DNA from: Aquanectria penicillioides
Lineage: Eukaryota; Ascomycota; Sordariomycetes; Hypocreales; Nectriaceae
Assembly: GCA_003415625.1 (NCBI GenBank)
Contig: PYIU01000011.1
Location: forward strand, 1,625,001-1,689,000
DNA length: 64,000 nucleotides
Direction of reading: 5' to 3'
Shown here: positions 21,709 through 33,115 of the stretch, one piece after another
Position numbering within the stretch: position 1 is the stretch's first letter
Layout of the letters: the number at the start of each line of letters is the position of its first letter
Made by a program: the position numbers and the translations under genes
Notes under the pieces: model-generated
Database searches by the model: none
The model's input: only the letters and a program-made list of their open reading frames with translations
Told to the model about the DNA's origin: nothing

Positions 21709-23397
21709 ATGGTTTCCAACAGGATTCTCAAGCATTTCAATTCGACGCTTGTGCTATCGTTTGCCGTCATTTCCATTTCCACCTTCAACTATGGCTTCGA
21801 CAATTCCGGCTATGCGACGACGCAGGCTATGGATGGCTTCACACGCCAGTTTGGGCAGATCAACCCGGCCACAGGGAAATATCGACTGCCTCCAACCTGG
21901 CTCTCTCTGTTCAACAGTCTGAATTATATCGGTTTCGGAGCTGGTGTCATCATCGGAAGTCTGGTTAGTGCACGATGGGGACGTCGATGGTGCAGCTACA
22001 CTTGCGGTGACCTCATCAACAAGAGAGCAGATCATGGCGGCTCGTGTTCTTAACTGTGAGATGGCCTCGCTGCTTTCAGTGGTATGATGTTAACAGCTAT
22101 TTCCTAGATATTTACGTTGGTATGGAGTTGGCAGTTGTCCCTGTGTATCAAGCAGAAATCATGCCACCTCAAATCCGTGGCTTTGCCGTGGGATCATATC
22201 AATTCAGTCTGATGGTAAGGATTTAAACTTCTGAATTCATGACACCAATTGACACAGGTTTATTAGTTTGGCACCCTCATCATGAGCTCCATTTGCCGAG
22301 GCACAAGCTCTTTGGAGGGCAACAAGTCTTGGAGAATTCCTATTGGCATGTTCTTTGTTGTCCCTGCCATCGTGATGGCGCTTGTTCTGCTTATCCCGGA
22401 GGTGCGTTTACATAGCAGCTTCTACATTCATGCTCTGACATTTTCCAGTCGCCTCGCTGGCTGTTGACTAAGGACAGAATTGAAGAGGCCCACGAGGCAC
22501 TCAAGAGGTTGCGAAAGGGCACTTTGAACGAGGCAGAAATCGATGAGCAGTTCGCTTCTCTCCAGCAAGGCCTCAAGGAAGACGTTGAACAAGGATCGTT
22601 TATGGAGTTGTTCCAGGGCGTCAACCTGAAGCGAACGGCTATTGTTGTTGTGTGCAACTTTTTCCAGCAAGCAACCGGCCAGGCCTTTGCTTCAACCTAC
22701 GGAACCATCTTTATTCGCGATATTGGTACTGTGAACCCCTTCACAATGACCATTATCAACTCCATTGTGAACCTATCTATGGTCTTCATCGGACTGTACC
22801 TCAACGATCGCGTTGGCCGTCGGTATGTATTCCACAGAAGCCCAACTTGAACTAAGCTAACCGTCGTTCAGACCGCTCTTACTGATAGGCACAATTTGGC
22901 AATTCGCCGCTATTGTTACCATGGGCTCTTTGGGCACTGTCGCGAATCCCTCCTTTGGTGTCAAAACTGGAATTGTCTCAATGCTTACTGTATTCGCTGC
23001 CGGCTATGTTTTTGCTTGGGCCCCGCTTAATTACGTCGTCACTACCGAGGTGCCAGCTCTGCGTCTCCGAGATGCCTCTCAGCGAACTGCATCGATTATC
23101 AATGTCATCACTAGCTTCCTCGTCAACTTCAGCATCCCCTACCTACTCTACGAGCCCTACGCCGCCCTCAGCTCAAAAGTTGGATTTATCTTTGCTGGCT
23201 CGCTGTTCTTGGCCTTCATCTTCGTGTACTTTTGCATCCCGGAGTGCAAAGGGAAGACTCTGGAGGAGATTGACAAGATGTTTAGAACTGGAGTTTCTCT
23301 TCGTGACTTTGGCAAAGAACCCGCAGGCTTGCCACAGCTTGAAGATGATAATGAGAAGAGCAAGGATAGTATGATGGAGGATAGAGAGAAGTCTTGA
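21709..23397 (+). pseudogene. MFS sugar transporter with frameshifting deletion in TM3
   Basis: Exon blocks 21709-22055, 22108-22214, 22267-22401, 22449-22822 and 22872-23397 cover a sugar-porter protein: FNYGFDNSGYATTQAMDGF, GSLVSARWGRRW, YVGMELAVVPVYQAEIMPPQ, IRGFAVGSYQFSLM, PESPRWLLTKDR, FFQQATGQAFASTYG and PECKGKTLEEIDKMF. All exons splice in frame except for one lesion near 21985-21995. There the frame after RWGRRW changes, and compared with the family about ten residues of the third helix are missing before TLAVTSSTREQIMAAR. The junction lies in CGTCGATGG, which could be the footprint of a microhomology deletion. Intact relatives import hexoses, di- or oligosaccharides by proton symport. 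As written the product would stop soon after helix 2. A sequencing or assembly error is the alternative. Confidence 0.85.
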
Positions 23398-23680
23398 TGG
23401 ACTAGGTCCTAAATTCTTCTTTGAAGATATAGTAATCATGCACAAAATGCAGTTCCTAAATGCGAGGAACAAATTCCACCTCCAATTTATAGTTCGATGA
23501 GAATAAAACCGGTGTATAGTTCGGGCTTTCGAGTCTAAATATAAATAATTGTATAAGCCGATAGATTTTTTTTGGAATAAATCGACAGAGTTTATATAAT
23601 GAAGGGGCCCTTATTCTTGCCATTGACGACCCTCTTCATTCTCACTTCCTTGCCAAGTATTGATTTTAGCTTGACTTCGC
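23398..23680. other. intergenic
   Basis: AT-rich spacer between the transporter 3' end and the convergent hydrolase 3' end; nothing recognisable. Confidence 0.4.
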
Positions 23681-24552
23681 TTAATTAACAGCCTTGGCTC
23701 GCTCTTGACCGGCACTAGCAGCATATTCTAACCCACTCACGACATCTCCGACTTGAGACAAGAATGGAGAATGCGAGGCTTTGGTGTGATAAGTAAGGGC
23801 ATTGGGACCCAACAATGCGGCCATCTGGCTTTGCACCGGCAACGGCAAAGCTTTATCGTCGTCGCAGAAGAAGAACATACACTCAATATCATGCCAAGGC
23901 TCATAAGTAACAGCACCTGTGAAAACTGCAGCTGATTGATGTTTCAGCGCATCCATCGCCTTTTTCTGCGCAGTTGAGTCCATATCATGGTAGAAGATTT
24001 CCTCTGGTGTATCGGCATAAACGTGGTTTCCCTAAAGCATTCACAATTAGCATGCTTTGGGTTTCCAATGCCCATTTACTGATGAATAAACCATCAAGAT
24101 TGACGTGGTGCTAGGTAAGGCGAAAGGGGGGTCACATACTTGGAAGTTCATCCATGGCAAAAACTGTCCACCAAGCATTTCCTTGATACTCTTGCCGAGG
24201 GGCGTCACAAAAGCCGACAAGTACACGAACATTATCACTCCACCGGTCAATCCCCCTTTTGACGTTGCTGATATCCTAGGCCTTCGACTGCGTTTGCACC
24301 AACGAGACCTCCGTAAGAGTGCACAACGAGAACGATCTGTTTTCCCTCGTCACACAAGCGCGCTAGAGTCGCGCGCAAGGCTCCTGCATCATCGTCTAGG
24401 CCCTTCGTGGGAGGCTCAGCACCGACAGACGGGTATGTGACAGCCTCGGTCGGCCATCCTCGAGTATGAAGCGTATCTTGAAGGAGTGAGAAGCAATCAG
24501 GAGTGTGCCAAGCCCCTGGAGCGAGAACAATGGTTGGTTTAGAGATGGCCAT
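23681..24552 (-). pseudogene. alpha/beta hydrolase (AB_hydrolase_6/esterase type), frameshifted
   Basis: Minus-strand blocks: 24552 to about 24265 gives MAISKPTIVLAPGAWHTPDC with LVVHSYGGLVG (nucleophile Ser in GHSxG-like HSYGG). At about 24250-24140 another frame gives TGGVIMFVYLSAFVTPLGKS and FLPWMNFQ. After an intron (24032-24139), 23681-24031 gives GNHVYADTPEEIFYHDMD, the acidic-residue loop FFFCDDDKALP and the catalytic His region KASHSPFLSQ. All three catalytic positions survive, and total length (about 255) is normal. The first block reads into TGA right where the second starts in another frame, with no possible intron between them. The lesion is a one- or two-base indel near AACGTCAAAAGGGGGA. 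The substrate is unknown; relatives include salicylate-type esterases and small lactonases. Confidence 0.8.
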
Positions 24553-25813
24553 TGCTGAAATAGGTAATAATCTCAGTTGTGGAACTTAATCCTCGATATT
24601 TTAGAATCCTCACGGGAGAGAAAATTTTCAATTCCACAGTTAGTGGCCAACGTCGCAATCCACTGTACTTATACACAGTCGATTTCCTGGGTGATGAACT
24701 AGGGCACCCCTGAACATGATTAGATCCACTAGGGCTAGAGATGAAGAGAACGGAAGGAGGAGATAGCAATTATAAAGCGTCGGATACGGGGTGCTCATGA
24801 GGAACAAGGGGGAGGGGTAAAGGCGGAGGGCCAAGTCAGAATTGACTGACACATTGGAATGCCCCAACCTGACTGGATGAATCAACACCAAGCTCTAGTT
24901 TGACCCATCAAGCCAACCTGGCAGCCGAACAGTGCTTTGACGCTTTGGGAGTTAAAATGCGACCAACACTACTCCACACCTGGCATGGGTTGCATGCGTT
25001 GACCAGAGGCGTTCGTGAAATGCGGGGTTGAGGCTTGAACTAATAAGTCCCGGAGTGACTACCGGGCCAAGGAGGATGCTCCGTTGAGCAGTTGAGATTA
25101 TTCACCTGGTCACGTTTTCTTGATGTCTCTATCCGAATTTTCATAAACGTTGCCAAAGCAGAATTGAAAAGGATCAGCCATTGTGGAGTCTTGCCGCATG
25201 TAACCCTGAATGCGACGGTGATGGCACGCTCGACGGAAAACACGCCTGGATTGAGAATAATTTGCAGAACAAGGCAAAGACTCCGGGCTCGAAACGAGTG
25301 TCTCCATATTAAATGGATAAGAGGCGACTTACATACATATAACAAATTGGCTTACGTTAGATCGTGCTGCTTGGAATTTCGTGAAGACTCTTGTTACATC
25401 GATTCATTTTGTTCGGCGCACTGATCGAAGCTACGGATGACACTATCTCGTGGTAGCGCAAAACAAACACGCTACGCTTGTAGAAGAACGATTGGAGGGC
25501 GGGGTAAGAAGAAGAGTCGGCAATGGGTGTCACGAGGCCATCAGCTCCCGTCGGGAACAGGATTTAACCTGGCCGACATCCGAATGCATAGGACTGACGC
25601 TCAAATAAGAGCCGATGGCTGAATAAGTCGCAGAGTGATACACACTTGAGCATTTAAATTCCCTTGGCAAAGGCTGTTATTGGGTCTCAATACGGCTAGT
25701 GTGAGTTCACGTTGCAAGTATGGCTAGGTATCCGATCAATTTTTGCCATTGATATTTGCTTTCCGTATGTCATTGTAGCTTGTTGTCGGTACATAATGAT
25801 GCTCCGATATACC
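24553..25813. other. intergenic
   Basis: 1.26 kb with the hydrolase upstream region and the 3' flank of the TPR gene. Several short frames overlap one another without motifs; no RNA gene was recognised. Confidence 0.45.
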
Positions 25814-28474
25814 TCACAAATCCGTGGACTGGCGATATCCCCTCTTTTGTGCTATTTGAAGGGCCTCTAGAATATCGTCAGCCTGATCAGTTTTTGTATG
25901 TCGTTGCCTGAGCCGTTTCTCAAAACATCTCAACCACTCTGGGTAATCTGGTTGAATAGGCCGGGTGAGCTGGGCAGCCTCACGGAGTAGTGAGATAGCC
26001 TCGTCCAAATCAGACATTTCATCCAGCCTGTCGTACCGGGTCCCGAGGGCATCTCCAAGCTGGCCCATCCTTCCAGGATACTCAATGTCGCTTCTCGGAG
26101 TTAACTCCGCAGCCTCCCTACATAGTCGTATGCATTCCTCCAAAAAAGTCAAATCTCGACTCTGACAATACCAGTGCCTTAGCATTGTTGCCAAACTAGA
26201 GACGTGAGATGGCCTCTCGATATGATTGGGTGGAGTCAACTCCAGGGACCTCGTTGCAGCATCTGTGGCTTGTTCCAAATCAACCAAGTGTTTCGTCTTG
26301 TTATATCGCTGCTCAAGTTTGGTTGATAGGGCACCCAATGAAGACCTCATTTCGACGGAATTTGGCGGTAGCATTTCTACGGCTTGGCTTGCTAGGCGGA
26401 TTGCCTCATCAAGGTCCGCCATGTAACCCGTTCGCTCATAACGGCGTTCGAGCTGATTTCCCAGGTTAGACAGACGACCAGCGAGATTCTTATGATCAAC
26501 TGGGATCAGTTCAATGGCCTTCGTTGTCGCTTCAATAGCAGCCTCGAGGTCGGCCATCTCGTCTAGGTGATCATAACGTCTGAGGAGCTGATTTCCAAGG
26601 TTGTTGTAGCAGAGTGCGTTGCTGGGGTGACCTTCAGGATACAAGGAAATCGCTCTTTTGGTCATTTCTATTGCTTCCTCCAGAATATCCAATTTTCCAG
26701 TGTGTCGATACCAACGAATGAGGATGTATCCAAGCTCCGATAACCGATCTGGGTAGTCTAGACCTTTCTGGGGGTTAGTTCAACTGATCGCCTGGTTACT
26801 TTCATGGCATTTTGTAGATGGTTTATCCTCCCCGTATTGTCATACTGGGTGACAAGCCTAGTTCCAAGATTGTATAGTTCTAGTGCTTCAGCAGATCGAT
26901 CTGGTTGAGTAGGAGCTTCTCGGCCCCCAAAAATCTTTGAGAGTCGTTGGCTAAGACGAGGCCTTGCCCCGTCTTTCTCGGTCTGAGGTGCGAGAGCACT
27001 GCCGTTGGCACCGCTATGGTTACCCGGCCGCCGGAACATCTTATTCCACCTTCCTTCTTTGATAGACCCTGTATTGGAGACTTCCACTTTCAAGCTTGTT
27101 TCTTGGTCATCAGATGTAGTTGATAACGCCTTTGTGTCAGCGGTGGGTACTGTCAACTGTTCTTGAGATGACTGTCGTGATCGAGGTCCAGCAGTCTCTT
27201 GTACTGATTTCATTTCAGGACTTTGGATCGCAGGATTATTGGGTTTTGGTGTTGCTGCTTTCGCACCTTGGTTTTTATTCTTGATTTCGATGTCGCTACA
27301 TGTTGGAACCTCGGCCACATTTGCTTTTGCCCTCGAGGAAGTGTGCTCAGATGATATCCTCTCTATGGCGCATTTTGCTTTGGCGGGGAATGTTGTATCC
27401 TGATTCATAGTTTCGCTCTCATCTAGAACCTTTGTTATATTCTTCTCACTATTTTCTGTTTGCCCTGTTTTCAAGGACGTGCCTTGTTTCGATACCACGT
27501 GGTTTGTACTAGAAGTGGATGGGGCGTTGTGGAGCGGTGGTGTATCGTGGGTGATTGGATTGGTGAATTTGAGACCAGTTAAATCAGAACGCCGGACTGG
27601 CGTCGGGGATAATACAGGTTCAGTTTGTAGATCATCGGAGAAATCAATCAGATCCCCTATGTCATCATGTTCCACCGTGGCGACGCTGCTTGTGTCGTTG
27701 GAATTTAACGCATTTGAGGACTTTTTATTAGCTCTCTGAGCACGCCGTAGTTGGGCTTCGAGTTGCCGAAGATGGTTCTTGTGCGGCAAACCATTGGATA
27801 GTTCCCGTTCCCATGGTCGTTCGATTACACTTAGGGTGAATTCCTGGTCACTCAAGATGGAATTCGAGCTTTCCCCATATAATGACTCGAGGATCATCTT
27901 TCTGTTCAACGGATACGCCGGAATAAGTCTGCATAGGGTATTTTGAGCGGCCGCGATATCATCCTGCTGTTTTTCTTTCTGAAGATGATGCGCGATGTCT
28001 TGCATTGTGCCCCTTTCCGTATTTAGCAAATCAAAGAAGACGATCGAAACTTTACACTCACATCTGTTCAATTTGAATGAGCATTGTGATTGTACTTTTA
28101 TTTCTCTGTAGGTGGTTCAACAGGTCGGCCATTTCTGTTTCCTTCCATAGATGGAAGAGGTTGGCTTTCCAGTTGCGGTGCTGCTGTATCTGGCTGTACT
28201 CGTCGGAAATGCATTTCAACGTTGCTTGGCAGCCATGCACGCCTAGCAAAAACACCTTCTTGGTGTTGGGCGTGTCGACCATGGTTGGATTGGCCTGGAT
28301 CATTTTCCGGACTTTGTCGAGAATCGCTTCCATGACTTTCACTTCCTTAGAGACGGCTTTGATCGTTCTCGGTGCATCTTGATATTTTTGAGATATTTCT
28401 CTGACGGCCAAGGCAGTTTTAAAGACGCCCGCGGCCAGCGACAGGGTGCTCATCGTAATACCAAGCGGATCCAT
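25814..28474 (-). CDS. NLR-like protein: N-terminal signalling domain plus TPR array, no nucleotide-binding domain; frame disrupted
   Basis: Exon 28062-28474 is joined to 26757-28012 by intron 28013-28061, and the TPR part runs 25814 to about 26770. From ATG 28474, MDPLGITMSTLSLAAGVFKT and the helical ~140 residues that follow fit the fungal N-terminal domain seen in PigL_N/Helo-like NLR proteins. A ~330-residue polar, Ser/Thr/Pro-rich linker follows. The C-terminal third holds at least six repeats of about 45 residues with the patterns NLGNQLxRRY and ADLxxAIxxxxxAIEL, the TPR type found at the end of fungal NLRs. No P-loop or NB-ARC/NACHT motif was seen. The frame changes at a five-G run on the + strand (26770-26774): linker frame ends SVELTPRKV-stop while the TPR frame continues PQKGLDYPDRLSELG. 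A one-base deletion or a homopolymer sequencing error explains this. Confidence 0.8.
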
Positions 28475-31400
28475 GACGATGAGTGTAGTCGACGAGTAAC
28501 TCAGACTCGAGTGTATAGAGACCGGGCAACCATTGAGTGGCAATCGTCCACGCGATGGACTGATGCTGAAGTGATGAGAGACTGATCGATGCTGAGAAAA
28601 CAGTATTTGGTTGACGTGGAATCACGCCGCAGTCTAGTATCAGGGGCTGAGCAGAAGCGTCAAGGCTGGTTGATGCTTGGGTTACTCTTGGCGCTGCCAA
28701 GTGAAATACCGAACAGTCCAGCCCGTCTAGCGCAATCTCAGGATGCTCCGCATCAATAGAATCTCCCGCTGCGTCTTATCCGACCCACAGCGAAGCGCTG
28801 CCAAGTGAACGTGGCGGCACAGCCACCATGTCCTCGCCCCAGACTTCTCTCAGAGAGCAAGGAATAAGTATGGGATTTCGCTTAAATCATTCAACGAATG
28901 AAGAATCTATGTATATATTATATCTCGATATGGCGCTAATACGTTCTAGAAATCTCTATGGCTTCTCATCTCGTCACGTTGATGGCAGGATTTCATTACG
29001 CTGCACATAACTAAGGTGGGAAAAAGCAATTTACCAGGGTTCAGGCCTCGCATTCTCCTCTGCTTATTAGCCTTCCTTGGCAGTCACTCATACGTGTTGG
29101 ATTGGATTGATAGATTACAACTCAAAACTGTGTTTCCGTTGTTGAGAAAATCTCCAACACAACCAAAACGCCTATCGAGTCGACAGGGGAACTTTCATCG
29201 GCCAGAAATCACATCGTAACGACCCTTTGTAAAGATCGTCTGCTGCGCACAGTATTTATCTGATCATTTCGGGCGCCGAGTCGATTTGTCTCCTGCAAGG
29301 TTACTTTATGCACCAGTGGACCACATTCTGTAAGAAATCTAGTATTTGAATTGAAACACAGGTCAAATCTCCCAAAAAAGCGGCTTTACATCAACTACAA
29401 GTGGAATGGCACATTCCTGGGTAAAAAAAACGCGAAGCTCACGACCAAAATCGTCACCCCAGCCATTCAACCAACACGCTTCCAGCTTGAGCTCCTCCAG
29501 TGAACACATTATTTCACTCCAAGAATGCAGTCGTAGAGTAGAACATCATTTGCCTCCTTGAGAGGGGAGCGCACCATTCGCTGCCAACGCATCAGCACAA
29601 TCGCGTTGGTGCCGGCTATCCGGCCTCTTGTCCATATTCCGGAATGTTATGGTCACTTGCCAAACCCCAATAAGTAACGTTTTTGCTTGCTGTCTAGACG
29701 TATCATTTTCTAAATTTGAGAAACGCCATGTGTCTCCGACGCTTCCGAGTTTATTCGCAGCGATAAAAATGTACTTTTTTTTCGGGTGCACGCGTGGCAG
29801 AAGGCTTCACTGGCCCACAAACCTCATGAGATATTGACCGCGTCCTCTGAGCGTTTAAATTACCCAGCTCGCCCTCTTGACATCATCCTTCTCTTTGACA
29901 CGGACTAGCCATGATTTTAGCAATGTCATTATTCGGTGGTCTTTGTGTTTGGTATTGTGTTAGATGCAATTGATTCTCGAGTGGCCAGTGTGATTTCAAG
30001 GCGTGGAATGTTCGCACATGACATTGGGAGATGCTACCTCACAAAGGAGCGCATACCCTCGTCGCGCCATCGCATACGGGCCCCTGTTTATCAATATGGA
30101 ATCGTACACCATGATCGTCACAGATGACAGACTGAAGCACATATAGGCTAGCCATTCTGGCAGGGCTTGGTGGTGAGAATTAAACATGCGATGTTGATTA
30201 GCAATCGCTTGAGCAAAACACGAAACAGTCACTTTGATAAATAGATACGGAGTTCTCAATCATGTAAGCCAGCTTCTGACCTTTTGTTTATAATAAGATA
30301 AATTTGAGGCTATACAGTGTCCGCGTGCATATTTGTGGGCCTTTTGTAATCATCAACTATCCAATCCAGTTCAGAGTGAGCCTGGGATCTGGTGTTGGCC
30401 AGGGCGTGGCCCAAAATGGCGATACCATGCGCTGGTGTGGATTTGTACAGCCACGTCACTCTTGTCCTGAGTCGAATCTACTCCTTGCGCCACGGTTGAT
30501 CCCAGAATCATCGCCTCTGGCAGAAACTCTTGCCCGAAACTTCCAAGACAAAGGCTGAGGCAAAAAATCCCAGTGGCAGCCAACGTGTGAGGCTGTAATG
30601 AATCGATGTTTTTTCCCCTCGCGCTGCGTTGCAGGAGCAGCGAAATGACGACATTTTGAACCGCGGAATATCAGGCCTTCGGGACGCAACCAACCGGCTA
30701 AGATCAGGCTGCGTCTGAAGCGCCTTTTAGCTGACTTGGCTGTTGGCACAGGACTTTCTGCTCGCAGGCTGCGCTGCTTTGCATATTGATGGAGATAGGC
30801 TGATTGGTTATCGAATGCATCATGAAACCTGATACTTGCTTCTTAGATTGGATTTCAGATGGTTCAGTTATTGTGCAGACTATGTCTAATGTCCCTGGGT
30901 GCAGTTCCGAGAGCCAACGGCTGTTTGTTCGGCTTTGGCAATTTGCCCATTAGATAGGTGACCGGCCGCTCGAGCCTTGGCAGATTTTCGCTGAGAAACA
31001 AGTCCACATCCTGATCTATCCTTGCCATCGGAAGCCATTGCCATCGTACGCATTACACCTTTCCAGATTGGGCTGAATACAGCGATCCCTGTCACTCAAA
31101 TAAGCCCCCCGAGCCCCAACCATGCACACAGCCGTGATCCTTGGTGCTTCTGGGGGGATTACACAGTTGAAAAATGACGTTTCAGCCATCATCCCGAATC
31201 ACGCGTTGTAAGACACTTGAGAGGTAGGGCTGATCCTTTGTATGGTGGCAAATGCACAATAATTTCCTAGCAAATGATGCGCGCGTCGCCTGTGATGACA
31301 GGGATCGTTGCGCAGCGTCTTACCAGGTTCAGCTCTAGCGAGCCAGGTTGAGAAAAGAGTTATTGGACGGAGGGCCTACAGCCTGATTTGCACTAACCAG

Positions 31401-31584
31401 ATCTACAGCGGTTCTTGAGCTTCCGAGGATATAAAGGATGGCTCTGTTCCTGGCAAGGAATAATCATATTGTTTATTTTCCATTGCAATTTCTTCTCCAA
31501 ACAACCACGTTGCTCTTACTCGAATCTCCAGCCATACATTACATCCTCGTAACGTCGACAGAACACCTATTTCTTCTCAGAAAA
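28475..31584. other. 3.1-kb gene-poor region
   Basis: Many short overlapping frames, none with a motif. A 15-bp direct repeat, GCGCTGCCAAGTGAA, occurs at 28691 and 28795. At about 31122 a short frame (MHTAVILGASGG) resembles the start of an NAD-binding protein but stops after about 30 codons. No RNA gene was recognised. Confidence 0.5.
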
Positions 31585-32496
31585 ATGGGCAGCGGTTCTT
31601 CGAGACCAGATGGTCCAATGCTAGTACCAGATGAGGTCGCCATCCGAGGGTTCCCCCAGACATTTCACATGTCGTTCCAAAAGTCGTGGTCAAAACTTGT
31701 CATCAACATCTCTGCCCCTGGCTCGTACCCGATCTATGCCGTTGACATGCCCGAAGGCTGGCCTGGCCCCACGATTCTTCACTCAGGACCCAACATCGAG
31801 TCCCCAACTATAGCCTTTGCCAGGAGGAAACATCACGACTTCATAATAGACCTCCCTGGGGTTCCATGCGCTGGAATAACTCCTTGCCAAGCCACCATGC
31901 GATTTGAAGGCTCGTTAGCAGGGCAGTACAGCTTTAGCCTCATGGTTGCAACGAATAATACCTACCACAACGAAAGTTTTGAATGGCGTCGGTCTGGTGG
32001 TGAAGGGATAAAGGGTCTTCAAAAATCAAGCTCCGGATGGAAGCTTGTTCGTTTAGGACCAGACATGGGTCCAGAGCCCTTGCCACAATACTCGACCTAT
32101 CCGAATCACTCCTATCCGGCTCAGTCATATCCGAATCACCCACATGGTTACGGAATGCCACCGCAGTACAATTACGGTATGCCACCAAATTATACCGACG
32201 CCCCGCCTACACAATATGGTGTTTACATACCCAATCAGCCTAATGTAGGCTTCTCGAGCGACGGAAAAGAGGTCGTTGCCGTCATGGCTGGGGCGAAGAC
32301 ATTTACCACATCCTTTACAGACGCCGGAGCGTTTCAGTATCAGGGAACCGGTGCCACGGGAGAGATGGGATACCACTGGTCTCTCATGGCCGCCCTTACT
32401 GGCATGTGCATTTTCCAGCATCAGATGGCAAGGGAAACGGATGCAACGGGTGGCACTGCTGTCGCGGCGGCAGCAGTGAGTATCGCAACAGCCTAG
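31585..32496 (+). CDS. unknown protein with N-myristoylation motif and Pro/Tyr/Asn-rich segment
   Basis: A single-exon frame is open from 31438, but I start at ATG 31585 (303 residues) because the preceding 49 codons look like untranslated sequence and MGSGSSRPDG is a textbook N-myristoylation signal (Gly2, Ser6). Residues about 20-150 appear as a compact beta-rich domain (SWSKLVINISAPGSYPIYAV, WPGPTILHSGP, MRFEGSLAGQYSFSLM), possibly a tubby/LURP-like barrel of membrane-associated proteins; that is a weak impression. Residues about 165-225 are a PNH/YPN/YGMPP repeat-like linker, and the C-terminus has a Gly/Ala-rich hydrophobic stretch (GGTAVAAAAVSIATA). I do not recognise the family with certainty. 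Membrane-tethered cytosolic protein is the inference. Confidence 0.7.
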   Translation: MGSGSSRPDGPMLVPDEVAIRGFPQTFHMSFQKSWSKLVINISAPGSYPIYAVDMPEGWPGPTILHSGPNIESPTIAFARRKHHDFIIDLPGVPCAGITPCQATMRFEGSLAGQYSFSLMVATNNTYHNESFEWRRSGGEGIKGLQKSSSGWKLVRLGPDMGPEPLPQYSTYPNHSYPAQSYPNHPHGYGMPPQYNYGMPPNYTDAPPTQYGVYIPNQPNVGFSSDGKEVVAVMAGAKTFTTSFTDAGAFQYQGTGATGEMGYHWSLMAALTGMCIFQHQMARETDATGGTAVAAAAVSIATA

Positions 32497-33115
32497 AAGG
32501 TCTTGGCAAACCAAGACATTGCGATGCTCTAAGAATGCAAAGGGGCCGATTACTCACATGAAGGGTATTCGACCAGTTGCAAATCTCACAAGTTAGAATA
32601 TGAACATTAACTGTACAATATACATTGTAGAATAAACGCTTGGGTTTAATAGATATTTATCTGGCGTGCTAGTCTTGGGGAGCCAGTTCGTTTTCAACCT
32701 AAACTTGTACACGTTTTTTGCACTATTATCCCCGTGGAGCAATATTTGCTAGTCCTTACTCACGTACTTTATTGTAATCGGAACGATGTGTGTGAATCTT
32801 CGGTGCGACAACCAAATCATCTAAGGCTTGATTGGCCTTCCAGAAACTCTGCATTGAGTAATTAAGCCTGCTTAGAAAAAGAACCATGTGGTTCTTTATC
32901 CCTCTATCTTGCCAAATTCATGTGGTCTGATAGCACGAACCCCGCCTCAACGAAATGGAAGCTTGTTGGTCGGTTTTGCGGTGTCGAATGTCAGGCCAAC
33001 AACCAACGGCAACTCGACACACCGCAGGAAAATCCCGCATCAACTCAATTTCCGCCGCGAACCATCCTTCAAGCGCGCCGCTCTACTCAATTACTTACTT
33101 TCCTTGGCTCGAACC
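32497..33115. other. intergenic
   Basis: Spacer and likely old promoter of the following pseudogene; no independent gene seen. Confidence 0.4.

Noticed and set aside
22261..22266. Apparent TAG stop after the second intron of the sugar transporter
   Set aside because: Using the acceptor TTATTAG at 22266 removes it and keeps phase, so only the TM3 frameshift counts as a lesion.
28691..28809. 15-bp direct repeat GCGCTGCCAAGTGAA
   Set aside because: Only two copies 104 bp apart with no element structure around them; likely a local duplication.
31122..31220. Short frame starting MHTAVILGASGG, like an NAD-binding protein such as malate dehydrogenase
   Set aside because: It ends after about 30 codons and no further dehydrogenase blocks were found downstream in any frame.
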